Origin: Erythrobacter sp.
GTDB lineage: Bacteria > Pseudomonadota > Alphaproteobacteria > Sphingomonadales > Sphingomonadaceae
DNA: 64,000 nucleotides
Assembly: GCF_011765465.1 (NCBI RefSeq)
Contig: NZ_CP050265.1
Location: 682,001-746,000 of the forward strand
Direction of reading: 5' to 3'
Below, in pieces: positions 40,577 to 49,663 of this stretch. How positions within the stretch are numbered: the stretch's first letter is position 1; each line of letters opens with the position of its first letter. Position numbers and translations under genes: made by a program. The notes beneath the pieces were generated by a model, which made no database searches, was not told where the DNA came from, and saw only the letters and a program-made list of their open reading frames with translations.

Positions 40577-40969
40577 ATGAAGGCTCTTGTGCGAAACGCG
40601 ATGCTGGCGGCGGCTGCGGGTGCGGCGCTTGCCGTGGGAATGGCCGCCCCGGCGATGGCCCAGCGCGACCCGGCCTATGCCGCCGCGCGCGCCGCCGGAA
40701 AGGTGGGCGAGGGCAGGGACGGTTATCTTGCCATCGTCGGCCAGGCGACGCCCGAGCTCCAGCGGCTGGTCGACGACATCAACATCAAGCGCCGCGCGGT
40801 CTATGCGAAAAAGGCGCAAGCGAACAAGGCGACGGTGGAGGAATATGCCTTCACCTCCGGTTGCCTCGCGATCGCGAACACCGCTCCGGGCGAGAAGTAC
40901 GAAGCGCCCGACGGCACGTGGAAGACCCGCACCAGCGCGCCGCCTGAACGCGATCCGCGGTGTCCCTAG
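40577..40969 (+). CDS. ydbL: YdbL-family (DUF1318-like) periplasmic protein
   Basis: A 130-residue secreted protein with a signal peptide (MKALVRNAMLAAAAGAALAV, cleavage after AMA, about residue 28). The mature segment VGQATPELQRLVDDINIKRRAVY is the YdbL/DUF1318 hallmark. In E. coli ydbL is in the ydbH-ynbE-ydbL operon and is thought to help YdbH-YnbE assembly. GGAGGA lies six bases before the ATG at 40577. Confidence 0.85.
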   Translation: MKALVRNAMLAAAAGAALAVGMAAPAMAQRDPAYAAARAAGKVGEGRDGYLAIVGQATPELQRLVDDINIKRRAVYAKKAQANKATVEEYAFTSGCLAIANTAPGEKYEAPDGTWKTRTSAPPERDPRCP

Positions 40970-41113
40970 TTTTCCGGCAGCCCATCCGGGCTGACATTTC
41001 CTCGCTCACGCGCGCTGCGGACGCATTGCTTTGGCCGCCCGGAGGGGGGCTGGTGTCTTGTGCGCTGCAAGATAATCGCCCGCTGCGAGGGGGCGCACGG
41101 TTGACTTGGGTTT

Positions 41114-41180
41114 GACCCCCTTCTAAGGGGTCCGCGCCCTCGGCGGGCACCTCCTGGCACGTGTCTCGCGGACCCCTTAG
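41114..41180 (+). promoter_or_regulatory. atp operon leader with two competing hairpins
   Basis: A perfect 14-bp inverted repeat joins 41123-41136 (CTAAGGGGTCCGCG) to 41167-41180, ending 10 bases before the atpI ATG and covering the start of its AGGAAAG ribosome-binding site. The central part AAGGGGTC (41125-41132) can also pair with an earlier GACCCC (41114-41119). The two folds exclude each other, like an attenuator or riboswitch expression platform. That it acts on translation of atpI is inference. Confidence 0.5.
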
Positions 41181-41190
41181 GAAAGCAGGC

Positions 41191-41559
41191 ATGAGCGACG
41201 AGAAACCCGCCCGAGAATCCAATGCCGAGGATGCGCGGATCGACGCGCTCGAAGCGCGGCTCAAAGCCGCACGCGAGCGTGAAGAACAGCGCAACCGGCC
41301 AAAGGTGCAGGGAACCGACGCGAATTACCGCGCCGGCAACCGCGCGCTGGCGGACCTCCTCGGCGGGATCATCGGCGGCTTCGTGATCGGCTGGGCGATA
41401 GACGCGCTCGCCGGGACGACGCCCTGGGGTCTGTTGGCCGGCCTGTTCCTTGGGACGGTGGTGGCCTTCAGGAACATTATTCTATCGGCGAACAAGCGCC
41501 CCGACACGAAGGCCGACGACCCCGACGGGGAAGGGCCGGACGCGGGGCGCGGTTCATAA
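41191..41559 (+). CDS. atpI: ATP synthase assembly protein AtpI
   Basis: A 122-residue membrane protein that helps assemble the c-ring. It has a charged coiled-coil-like N-terminus (about 10-40), two membrane helices (about 55-72 and 78-96: ADLLGGIIGGFVIGWAID and WGLLAGLFLGTVVAFRNI), and an acidic tail. First gene of the Fo operon. The start at 41191 has AGGAAAG upstream, in the leader hairpin. Confidence 0.9.
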   Translation: MSDEKPARESNAEDARIDALEARLKAAREREEQRNRPKVQGTDANYRAGNRALADLLGGIIGGFVIGWAIDALAGTTPWGLLAGLFLGTVVAFRNIILSANKRPDTKADDPDGEGPDAGRGS

Positions 41560-41579
41560 AGGGATCAGGGACCGACATC

Positions 41580-42368
41580 GTGGCAGCCGAAGAAGGCAAA
41601 GTCGATCCGATGAAGCAGTTCATGCTCGAGCCCCTGTTCGGCTCGGAAAGCTGGGAACTGGCGGGCTTCAACATCGCGTTCACCAATTCCGCGCTTTGGA
41701 TGGCGATCACGGTCGTCCTGCTGTGGGCCTTCGTAGCGGGCGGCATGAAGCGCGAGCTGGTCCCCGGGCGTTGGCAGATGGCGGTCGAGAGCTTCACCGG
41801 CTTCATCGACGATATGCTCGAAGCGAATGTCGGCAAGGCGGGGCGCAAGTATGTGCCCTACATCTTTTCGCTGTTCATGTTCATCCTGTTCGCCAACCTG
41901 CTCGGCCTGCTGCCGATCGGCGTGTTCGGGATCCATCCCTTCACCTTCACCAGTCACTTCACCGTCACCGGCGTGCTCGCGATCCTGAGCTTCTCGATCG
42001 TGCTCATCGTGGGCTTCTGGCGTCACGGACTGCACTTCTTCTCGCTGTTCGTGCCGCACGGCACGCCGCTGTGGCTGATCTGGCTGATCCCGCTGATCGA
42101 GCTCATCTCCTTCCTCGTGCGCCCCTTCAGCCTCGCGCTGCGCCTGTTCGTCGCGATGATGGCGGGCCACGTTCTGCTCAAGGTGCTGTCGAGCTTCGTC
42201 ATCGACAGCGTCAACGCGGGGCCGCTGTTCGGCGGGTTCATCGGCGTGCCGAGCTTCCTGCTGATGATCGCCATCAGCGCGCTCGAGATCCTCGTCGCAG
42301 GGATCCAGGCCTACGTCTTCGCGCTCCTCACGTCGCTTTACATCAACGACGCCGAGAACCTTCACTAA
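41580..42368 (+). CDS. atpB: ATP synthase Fo subunit a
   Basis: Forms the proton half-channels at the c-ring interface in the inner membrane. A 262-residue protein with five to six hydrophobic segments. The essential arginine is Arg188 in SLALRLFVAMMAGH. It starts with GTG, 20 bases after atpI. Confidence 0.96.
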   Translation: MAAEEGKVDPMKQFMLEPLFGSESWELAGFNIAFTNSALWMAITVVLLWAFVAGGMKRELVPGRWQMAVESFTGFIDDMLEANVGKAGRKYVPYIFSLFMFILFANLLGLLPIGVFGIHPFTFTSHFTVTGVLAILSFSIVLIVGFWRHGLHFFSLFVPHGTPLWLIWLIPLIELISFLVRPFSLALRLFVAMMAGHVLLKVLSSFVIDSVNAGPLFGGFIGVPSFLLMIAISALEILVAGIQAYVFALLTSLYINDAENLH

Positions 42369-42418
42369 GTTTCATCCTTTTCCCTCCAAACAGTTTTGAA
42401 TCCAAAGGAGTTTTTCAA

Positions 42419-42646
42419 ATGGAAGCAGAAGCAGCCAAGCTCGTCGGCGCCGGCCTCGCAGCGATCGGTGCCGGCATGGCCGCGATCGGCGTGGGCAACG
42501 TCTTCGGCTCGTTCCTCGAGAGCGCGCTGCGCAATCCGGGTGCTGCCGACGGCCAGCAGGGCCGCCTGTTCATCGGCTTCGCCGCGGCGGAACTTCTGGG
42601 CCTTCTGGCCTTCGTCGTCGCGATGATCCTGATCTTCGTCGCCTGA
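42419..42646 (+). CDS. atpE: ATP synthase Fo subunit c
   Basis: Proteolipid of the rotor ring, 75 residues in two helices joined by the polar loop ALRNPGAADGQQGRLF. The ion-carrying carboxylate is Glu58 in AAAELLGLL. No typical Na+ ligand set is visible, so protons are the likely ion. A strong AAAGGAG site precedes the ATG, consistent with its high copy number. Confidence 0.96.
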   Translation: MEAEAAKLVGAGLAAIGAGMAAIGVGNVFGSFLESALRNPGAADGQQGRLFIGFAAAELLGLLAFVVAMILIFVA

Positions 42647-42720
42647 CGCCTTTCGGGGGCGCGAGGCGCGTCAGCGCCGAGCGCCTCCTCGAATTTCCTT
42701 AAGCTGACCGGGACCGGCAA

Positions 42721-43215
42721 ATGCCCCAGATAGCCCAGCTCGCCGAATTCTACTCCAGCCAGATCCTCTGGACGCTGGTGTTCTTCGGCATCACCTTCTT
42801 CCTTATCGGGCGCGGAATGGTGCCCAAGGTGATGGACACCGTCCAGCTGCGCGACCGCCAGATCGCCGACGACCTCGCCGCAGCGCAAGCCGCGCGCGAT
42901 GCCGCCGACGAGCAGGAGGAGGCATGGAAGGCCCGCGAGGCGGAGAACCGCGCGAAGGCGCAGGCTCTCATTGCCGAGGCCAAGGCCAAGGCTTCGGCCG
43001 CGAACGAGGCCAAGCTCGCCAAGGCGCAGGAACGGCTCGATGCCCGCCTCGCCGAAGCCGAAGAGAAGATCGAGGCGGCCCGCAGCGCGGCGCTTGCAGA
43101 ACTCGAAGACGTCGCCACCGAGGCGAGCCAGGACATCGTCGCCCGCCTGACGGGTGCGAAGGTGGACAAGCGCTCGGCTCGCTCGGCGGTGAAGAAGGCG
43201 CTGACCAATGCGTGA
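42721..43215 (+). CDS. atpF': ATP synthase Fo subunit b' (second stalk subunit)
   Basis: A 164-residue peripheral-stalk protein with one N-terminal membrane helix (about 13-31) and a long Ala/Glu/Lys-rich coiled coil. Together with the next gene it gives the b/b' pair found in alphaproteobacteria and photosynthetic bacteria. It overlaps atpF by eight bases. Confidence 0.9.
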   Translation: MPQIAQLAEFYSSQILWTLVFFGITFFLIGRGMVPKVMDTVQLRDRQIADDLAAAQAARDAADEQEEAWKAREAENRAKAQALIAEAKAKASAANEAKLAKAQERLDARLAEAEEKIEAARSAALAELEDVATEASQDIVARLTGAKVDKRSARSAVKKALTNA

Positions 43216-43735
43216 CACCCTGACCATTCTCGCTTCCGGCTCCGAGTACGCCGAACCGGCCGCGATGGGGCTCGATTCCTATCAGTGGGTCGGGCTTGCC
43301 ATGCTCGTGCTCATCGGTGTCTTCATCTGGAAGAAGGTGCCCGGCATCGTCACCGGCGGGCTCGACGCGCGGATTGCCGAGATCCGCCAGCAGCTCGACG
43401 AGGCGAAATCGCTCCGCTCCGAGGCCGAGGCCCTGCGCGACGAATACGCCGCCAAGATCGCCAATGCCGAAAAGGATGCCGAGGCGATGATGGAGAACGC
43501 GAGCCGCGAAGCCGACGCGATCCTTGCCAAGGCCGAAGAGGACGGCGCCGCCATGGTCGCCCGCCGCGAACGGATGGCCGAGGACAAGATCGCCGCCGCC
43601 GAACGCGAGGCGGTCGAGGACGTGCGCGCCCGCGCTGTCGAGGCCGCGACTGCCGCCTCCGGCCAGCTTATCGCCGCCAAGCACGACAGCGAGGCGGATG
43701 CGAAGCTGGCGGACGAGGTGATTTCCTCGCTCTGA
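43208..43735 (+). CDS. atpF: ATP synthase Fo subunit b
   Basis: A 175-residue peripheral-stalk protein: membrane helix at about 24-42 (YQWVGLAMLVLIGVFIW), then a coiled coil rich in Ala, Glu and Arg. It is last in the Fo operon; the F1 genes are not in this window, as expected for alphaproteobacteria where they form a separate cluster. Confidence 0.92.
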   Translation: MRDTLTILASGSEYAEPAAMGLDSYQWVGLAMLVLIGVFIWKKVPGIVTGGLDARIAEIRQQLDEAKSLRSEAEALRDEYAAKIANAEKDAEAMMENASREADAILAKAEEDGAAMVARRERMAEDKIAAAEREAVEDVRARAVEAATAASGQLIAAKHDSEADAKLADEVISSL

Positions 43736-43751
43736 GCCGCACCGGCTTTTT
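43735..43751 (+). terminator. Terminator of the atp Fo operon
   Basis: A 5-bp stem AGCCG/CGGCT with a 3-base loop followed by a T-run (43747-43751). It starts at the last base of atpF. Confidence 0.6.
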
Positions 43752-43755
43752 GAGG

Positions 43756-44160
43756 CTACATCGCCTCCAGCATCGTCACTTCGAGCGTTTGCCCGCGATT
43801 GCTGGTGACCGTCATCGTCTCGCCTTCGCGCATCGGCTGGTAGGGCCAGCATTCCTCGCCGCGCGGGACGAAGTCGATGCAAAGGTCACCGTCTGACGCA
43901 AAGCCGTATGTTCCCTTGACCACGGGACCGCTGTCGTTGACGAGGATGTTCATCGTTCCGTTGGGCTGGAAATTGCCCGTGTTGGTCGCGCCCTGGTCCA
44001 TCTCGATCTTGAACGTGCGCCCCTCAAGGTCGTCGGGCCAGCTGTCATAGGATCGGACCTCGTCGCCGGGCACGAGATTGCCCGTTTCCGCGACCTTGTA
44101 GGCGCAGCCCGAAACGGCGACGCAGGCACCGGCGACTAAGCTAACATATTTTAAATGCAT
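43756..44160 (-). CDS. Lipoprotein of unknown function, 134 residues
   Basis: Begins MHLKYVSLVAGACVAVSGC with lipobox Cys19. The mature part is beta-strand-like with two further Cys (DLCIDF, EECWPY) and a TSNRGQTLEVTML ending. It is convergent with the atp operon. I recognise no family. Confidence 0.82.
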   Translation of the reverse strand: MHLKYVSLVAGACVAVSGCAYKVAETGNLVPGDEVRSYDSWPDDLEGRTFKIEMDQGATNTGNFQPNGTMNILVNDSGPVVKGTYGFASDGDLCIDFVPRGEECWPYQPMREGETMTVTSNRGQTLEVTMLEAM

Positions 44161-44253
44161 GATTTTTCCTCCTCTGGTCTGACCAATAGGAGGCTCCTCG
44201 GGCCGTTCCGCCGGATCGGCCGAAGCGCCCTTAAGAAGGGGTTTGCGGAGCGC

Positions 44254-45234
44254 TCAGCCCGCCATTTCGAACACCACCTTACCGACCAGTTCGCGCCGCG
44301 CCATCGCTTCGAAGCCCTCGCGCCAGTTCTCCAGCGACAGCACCCGGTCGATTGCGGGTGAGATGCGTCCCGCTTCGGCCAGGTCGCGGACCGCCGCATT
44401 GATCGCCGCGCCGCGCTGAGGGAAGCGCCGTGCGTATTCGCCTGCGCGCAGGCCCACGACCGAAAACCCCTTGATGAGCGGTATATTGGTCGCGATTTCG
44501 GCGATCCGCCCGCTGGTGAACCCGACCACCACCAGCTTGCCGCCGAAGGCGACGCAGCGGGTCGATTCGTCGAACACGTCGCCGCCGACCGGATCGAATA
44601 CGATTTCGGCAAGCGCGCCTCCGGTGAGGTCCGAAACCGCCTCTCTGAAACGGCCCTCTGCGAGGATGACGTGGTCAGGCTTCGCCTGCACCGCGATGGC
44701 CTCGCGCTTCGCCTCCACGCCCGTCGCCGCGATCACCCGCGCGCCGAGCGCCCTTGCCAGGTCGCAGGCGGCAAGGCCGACCCCGCCGCTCGCGCCGTGG
44801 ACCAGCACCCACTGGCCATCGCGCAGCCCGCATAGCTCGACGAGGCCGGTATAGGCGGTCGAATAGGCCGCGCCCATCGCGGCCGCTTGCGCGAAGGAGA
44901 GCCCATCCGGCATCGGCGAAAGGCCGCGTGCGGGGATGCTCGCAACCTCAGCGAAGGCTCCGGTCTTGTTGCCGCCCATCACCCGGTCGCCGGGCGTGAA
45001 GCCGCTGTCCGGGTCGGCAGCGATTACCTCGCCCGCGAGCTCGAGCCCGCTGGTGAAGGGAGGCTCCGGCTTGAACTGGTATTCGCCGCGCGTCATCAGC
45101 AGGTCCGGGTAGTTGAGCGAGGCCGCCCGCACCCGAACAAGCACCTCCCCCGGCGCGCGCTCGGGTTCGGCGATATCCTCCAGCGCCACGCCCGATAGGT
45201 CGTCCGAAAGGCGATTGACCCGCAATGCCTTCAT
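44254..45234 (-). CDS. Quinone oxidoreductase-like zinc-free MDR dehydrogenase
   Basis: A 326-residue NADPH-dependent enzyme of the medium-chain dehydrogenase family, quinone oxidoreductase type: GroES-like N-terminus (RVRAASLNYPDLLMTRGEYQF) and a Rossmann domain with VHGASGGVGLAACDLARALGA, and no zinc-binding cysteines. It follows gloB after nine bases, so the two are probably co-transcribed and may both handle reactive carbonyls; this last point is inference. Confidence 0.88.
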   Translation of the reverse strand: MKALRVNRLSDDLSGVALEDIAEPERAPGEVLVRVRAASLNYPDLLMTRGEYQFKPEPPFTSGLELAGEVIAADPDSGFTPGDRVMGGNKTGAFAEVASIPARGLSPMPDGLSFAQAAAMGAAYSTAYTGLVELCGLRDGQWVLVHGASGGVGLAACDLARALGARVIAATGVEAKREAIAVQAKPDHVILAEGRFREAVSDLTGGALAEIVFDPVGGDVFDESTRCVAFGGKLVVVGFTSGRIAEIATNIPLIKGFSVVGLRAGEYARRFPQRGAAINAAVRDLAEAGRISPAIDRVLSLENWREGFEAMARRELVGKVVFEMAG

Positions 45235-45243
45235 GTCGGGAGC

Positions 45244-45999
45244 CTAGAAGGCGTCCTTGGCCGCTCTCAGCGCCGCGAAGGTTTCGTGCGGCGCACTCCC
45301 GCCCCAGCGCGCGGCCAGTGCCGGGTCGTCGGCGCGCAGGAAGGGGTTGGTTTCGAGCTCGCGCGCCAGCACCGTCGGGACGGTCGGCTCGCCGCGGGCG
45401 CGCTTGGCCTCGATCTCCTCGGCATATTCGTGAAGCGCCGCGTTGTCCGGATCGGCGTGGAGCGCGAATTTCGCGTTCGCGGCCGTGTATTCGTGCGCGC
45501 AGTAGAGCGTCGTCTGCGTGGGCAGGCGGCGGATGCGGTCGAGGCTGGTCCAGAACTGCTCCGGCTCGCCTTCGAACATTCGCCCGCAGCCCAGCGCGAA
45601 GACCGCATCGCCGACGAAGGCGATCCCTTCTTCCGGGATGAAGTAGGCGATATGGCCGTTGGTGTGGCCCGAAACGTCGATCACCTCGGCGCGGTGTTCA
45701 CCGAGGCCGACGCTGTCGCCGTGGCCCACGACTTCGTCGATAGACGAAAGCCGCTCGACCTCCTTGGGAGCGATCACTTTCGCGCCCGTCGCTTCGACGA
45801 TCTCCGCGTTCCCGCCGGCATGGTCGGGGTGCCAGTGGGTGTTCCAGATGTGGGTGATGGTCCAGCCCTTCGCCTCGGCTTGGCGCAGGTATTCCTTCGC
45901 ATCGGGCGTATCGATCGCGGCGGTTTCGCCGGTCACGGAATTGTGCAGCAGGAAGCCGTAATTGTCGGCAAGGCAGGGGAACTGGTGGACTTGCAGCAT
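45244..45999 (-). CDS. gloB: Hydroxyacylglutathione hydrolase (glyoxalase II)
   Basis: Cleaves S-lactoylglutathione in methylglyoxal detoxification. A 251-residue metallo-beta-lactamase-fold protein with the metal motif T-H55-x-H57-x-D59-H60 and the C-terminal CAHEYTAANAKFA signature. The start at 45999 (MLQVHQFPCLADNYGF) matches the family. The rpsA terminator lies just upstream, so gloB has its own promoter or is read through. Confidence 0.95.
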   Translation of the reverse strand: MLQVHQFPCLADNYGFLLHNSVTGETAAIDTPDAKEYLRQAEAKGWTITHIWNTHWHPDHAGGNAEIVEATGAKVIAPKEVERLSSIDEVVGHGDSVGLGEHRAEVIDVSGHTNGHIAYFIPEEGIAFVGDAVFALGCGRMFEGEPEQFWTSLDRIRRLPTQTTLYCAHEYTAANAKFALHADPDNAALHEYAEEIEAKRARGEPTVPTVLARELETNPFLRADDPALAARWGGSAPHETFAALRAAKDAF

Positions 46000-46031
46000 G
46001 GCGCTCACCTTACAGGCCGGGCGCGCAATGG

Positions 46032-46068
46032 AAAAGGCCCGCCTGCCGATGGGGCAAGGCGGGCCTTT
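46032..46068 (-). terminator. Intrinsic terminator of rpsA
   Basis: A perfect 12-bp stem (AAAGGCCCGCCT/AGGCGGGCCTTT) with a 12-base loop; on the minus strand it ends in TTTT. It lies 46 bases after the rpsA stop. Confidence 0.9.
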
Positions 46069-46114
46069 CGGATCCTGTCGAGGAGGCGCGCCCGGACGGG
46101 CGCGCCCCACAAAA

Positions 46115-47818
<1,704 letters not shown>

Positions 47819-48054
47819 AAGTCGTGGTTTCCCAGTTCGTCTTGTTACCGGCCGCCGGTTTTTCCGGGGTCTTTCTCCGTCTCCGCGCGCACCATTGCGG
47901 CGGCTGACGGGGCAAGAGGCCGACATCTCCGCGCCGCCGGATGCGAAAACGCGAAGGTCCACTCAACCACTGATGATTGCGAGAACGGGCGCGCCCCTAT
48001 GCGAAACGGGCGGGAAAGGCAAGGAAAATGCCGGGCGCACGCCGCCCGGATGGG

Positions 48055-48693
48055 TCAGGCGAGGCCGAGCCGTTCCTTCACCGCGTCCAGCACCGCTTCG
48101 AAGGCTTCCTGCTTGCCGAAGTTGGTGGTGTCGATGACCATGGCATCGGGGGCTGCCTTGAGCGGGGCATCGGCGCGGTTGATGTCGCGCGCGTCGCGGC
48201 GCACGATGTCCTTCTCGATTTCCGCAAGCGGTATCTCGTCCTCGCGCCCGATATGTGCCTGCGTCATCTCGAGCCAGCGCCGCCGCGCGCGTTCCTGCAC
48301 GCTGGCGGTGATGAACAGCTTGACCTCGGCATCGGGCGCGATGACGGTGCCGATGTCGCGCCCGTCGAGCACGGCGCCGCCCGGCTGCGTGGCGAAGGCG
48401 CGCTGGCGTTCGAACAGGGCGGCGCGCACCGCCGGGTGCACGGAAACGCGGCTCGCCAGCCCGCCGGTTTCCTCTGAGCGCAGGACCGGGTCGTGCATCA
48501 GTTCATCGGGAAAGTCGCAGGCGGCCAGCGCGTCCGCCTCGGTATCGGCATCGCCACCGTTCAGCGCGACCTGACGCCCGACCGCGCGGTAAAGGAGGCC
48601 GGTGTCGAGATGCGGCACGCCGAAATGCTCGGCGAGCCGCTTGGCGATGGTGCCCTTGCCCGAAGCGGTGGGGCCGTCGACGGCGATGATCAT
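48055..48693 (-). CDS. cmk: Cytidylate kinase
   Basis: Phosphorylates CMP and dCMP. A 212-residue protein with the P-loop DGPTASGKGT (6-15), DTGLLYRAVG and DGRDIGTV motifs. The ATG overlaps the stop of the preceding small gene by ATGA. aroA-cmk-rpsA is an ancient proteobacterial order; here three small genes lie between aroA and cmk. Confidence 0.96.
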   Translation of the reverse strand: MIIAVDGPTASGKGTIAKRLAEHFGVPHLDTGLLYRAVGRQVALNGGDADTEADALAACDFPDELMHDPVLRSEETGGLASRVSVHPAVRAALFERQRAFATQPGGAVLDGRDIGTVIAPDAEVKLFITASVQERARRRWLEMTQAHIGREDEIPLAEIEKDIVRRDARDINRADAPLKAAPDAMVIDTTNFGKQEAFEAVLDAVKERLGLA

Positions 48694-48932
48694 CGAAACG
48701 TGTCCTTGATGCGGCGGGGAGTGAGCGCACGCCTTTCGCGGGCGCGCCAGCGGTAATGGAGGAAGACCAGCGCCCCCAGTGCGGCGACGAGGTTGAGTGC
48801 GAGGTCGATCCGCTCGAGCCCGTTCTCGCTTCGCAGGACGCTTACCGCAATGGCCGTGCCGAACAGCAACAGCGCGGCGACGAGGCGGCGGACCAGCGGC
48901 GTGCGGCCGAGCAGGAGCAGGGTGCGCTTCAC
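48690..48932 (-). CDS. Small membrane protein, 80 residues, unknown function
   Basis: Starts with GTG at 48932, which overlaps the preceding stop as GTGA, and ends by overlapping the cmk start as ATGA. It has a basic N-terminus (KRTLLLLGRTPLVRR), two likely membrane helices (about 15-31 and 42-58) and an Arg-rich C-terminus (RWRARERRALTPRRIK). No family recognised. Coupling on both sides is the main support. Confidence 0.75.
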   Translation of the reverse strand: MKRTLLLLGRTPLVRRLVAALLLFGTAIAVSVLRSENGLERIDLALNLVAALGALVFLHYRWRARERRALTPRRIKDTFR

Positions 48933-49213
48933 CGCTCCTCCACCTCGACCGCGTCGTCGCCGCCGCTTGCGCTGCGAACGGCCTTGACCAGCCCGGTAAT
49001 CGCGATCGCCGCCCAGAACCCTTCGAGCACCAGGCTCGGCCAATTGGTGTGGACGATGAGGCTGACCGTGAGCAGCGCCGCGCCGGTCAGGTTCGTGCCG
49101 TGGAGGATATACGGGTTCGCCCGCTGGGCCAGCGTCAGGTAGGCATAGGCGCCGATGATGCAGGCCGTGCCGACAAAGCCGATGAACGAATAGATGTCGA
49201 GCGGGGTCGCCAC
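48929..49213 (-). CDS. Membrane protein of the CBU_0592 type, 94 residues
   Basis: Three likely membrane helices: about 8-27, 35-55 and 60-80. The pattern IGAYAYLTLAQ, NLTGAALLTVSL and PSLVLEGFWAAIAITGLVK matches small CBU_0592-family membrane proteins of unknown function. The start is GTG at 49213 with GAAGG upstream. It lies six bases after the DUF411-like gene. Confidence 0.72.
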   Translation of the reverse strand: MATPLDIYSFIGFVGTACIIGAYAYLTLAQRANPYILHGTNLTGAALLTVSLIVHTNWPSLVLEGFWAAIAITGLVKAVRSASGGDDAVEVEER

Positions 49214-49219
49214 ACGCCT

Positions 49220-49663
49220 TCAACCGTAGCGGGCGAAGACGTAGCGGCTGCCGTCCGCACGGAAGGCGATCACCTCATAGGGCTGGGTGCGATTGCCCAT
49301 TTCCATGCCCGGCGAGCCGACCGGCATCCCGGGCACGGCGAGGCCGACGACGCCCTCGGGCCGCTCGGCGAGCAGGCGCTCGATCTCGGCGGCGGGGACG
49401 TGGCCCTCGATCACGTAGTCGCCGACGGTGAGCGTGTGACAGCTCCACAGGTCCTGCGGCACGCCCTTCGCGGTCTTCACCGCGGCCATGTCGGGCGTGA
49501 TCGTCTCGGCCACCTCGACCGCGTTCTCGGCGCGCACGTGCTCGGCCCATTTGCCGCAGCAGCCGCAATTGGGATCGCGGAACATCTCGTAGGTCGCGGC
49601 CTGCGCCGCGCTCGTGCAGGCGGCGAGGAAAAGCAGGGCGGGGGCGAGAAGGGGTCGTTTCAT
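49220..49663 (-). CDS. DUF411-family secreted metal-binding-type protein
   Basis: A 147-residue protein with a lipoprotein-like signal (MKRPLLAPALLFLAAC, Cys16). The mature part starts with DPNCGCCGKW, whose Cys33/35/36 and later SCHT are the DUF411 hallmark, associated elsewhere with copper or other metal handling. No copper gene is adjacent. The ATG overlaps the aroA stop by ATGA. Confidence 0.87.
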   Translation of the reverse strand: MKRPLLAPALLFLAACTSAAQAATYEMFRDPNCGCCGKWAEHVRAENAVEVAETITPDMAAVKTAKGVPQDLWSCHTLTVGDYVIEGHVPAAEIERLLAERPEGVVGLAVPGMPVGSPGMEMGNRTQPYEVIAFRADGSRYVFARYG

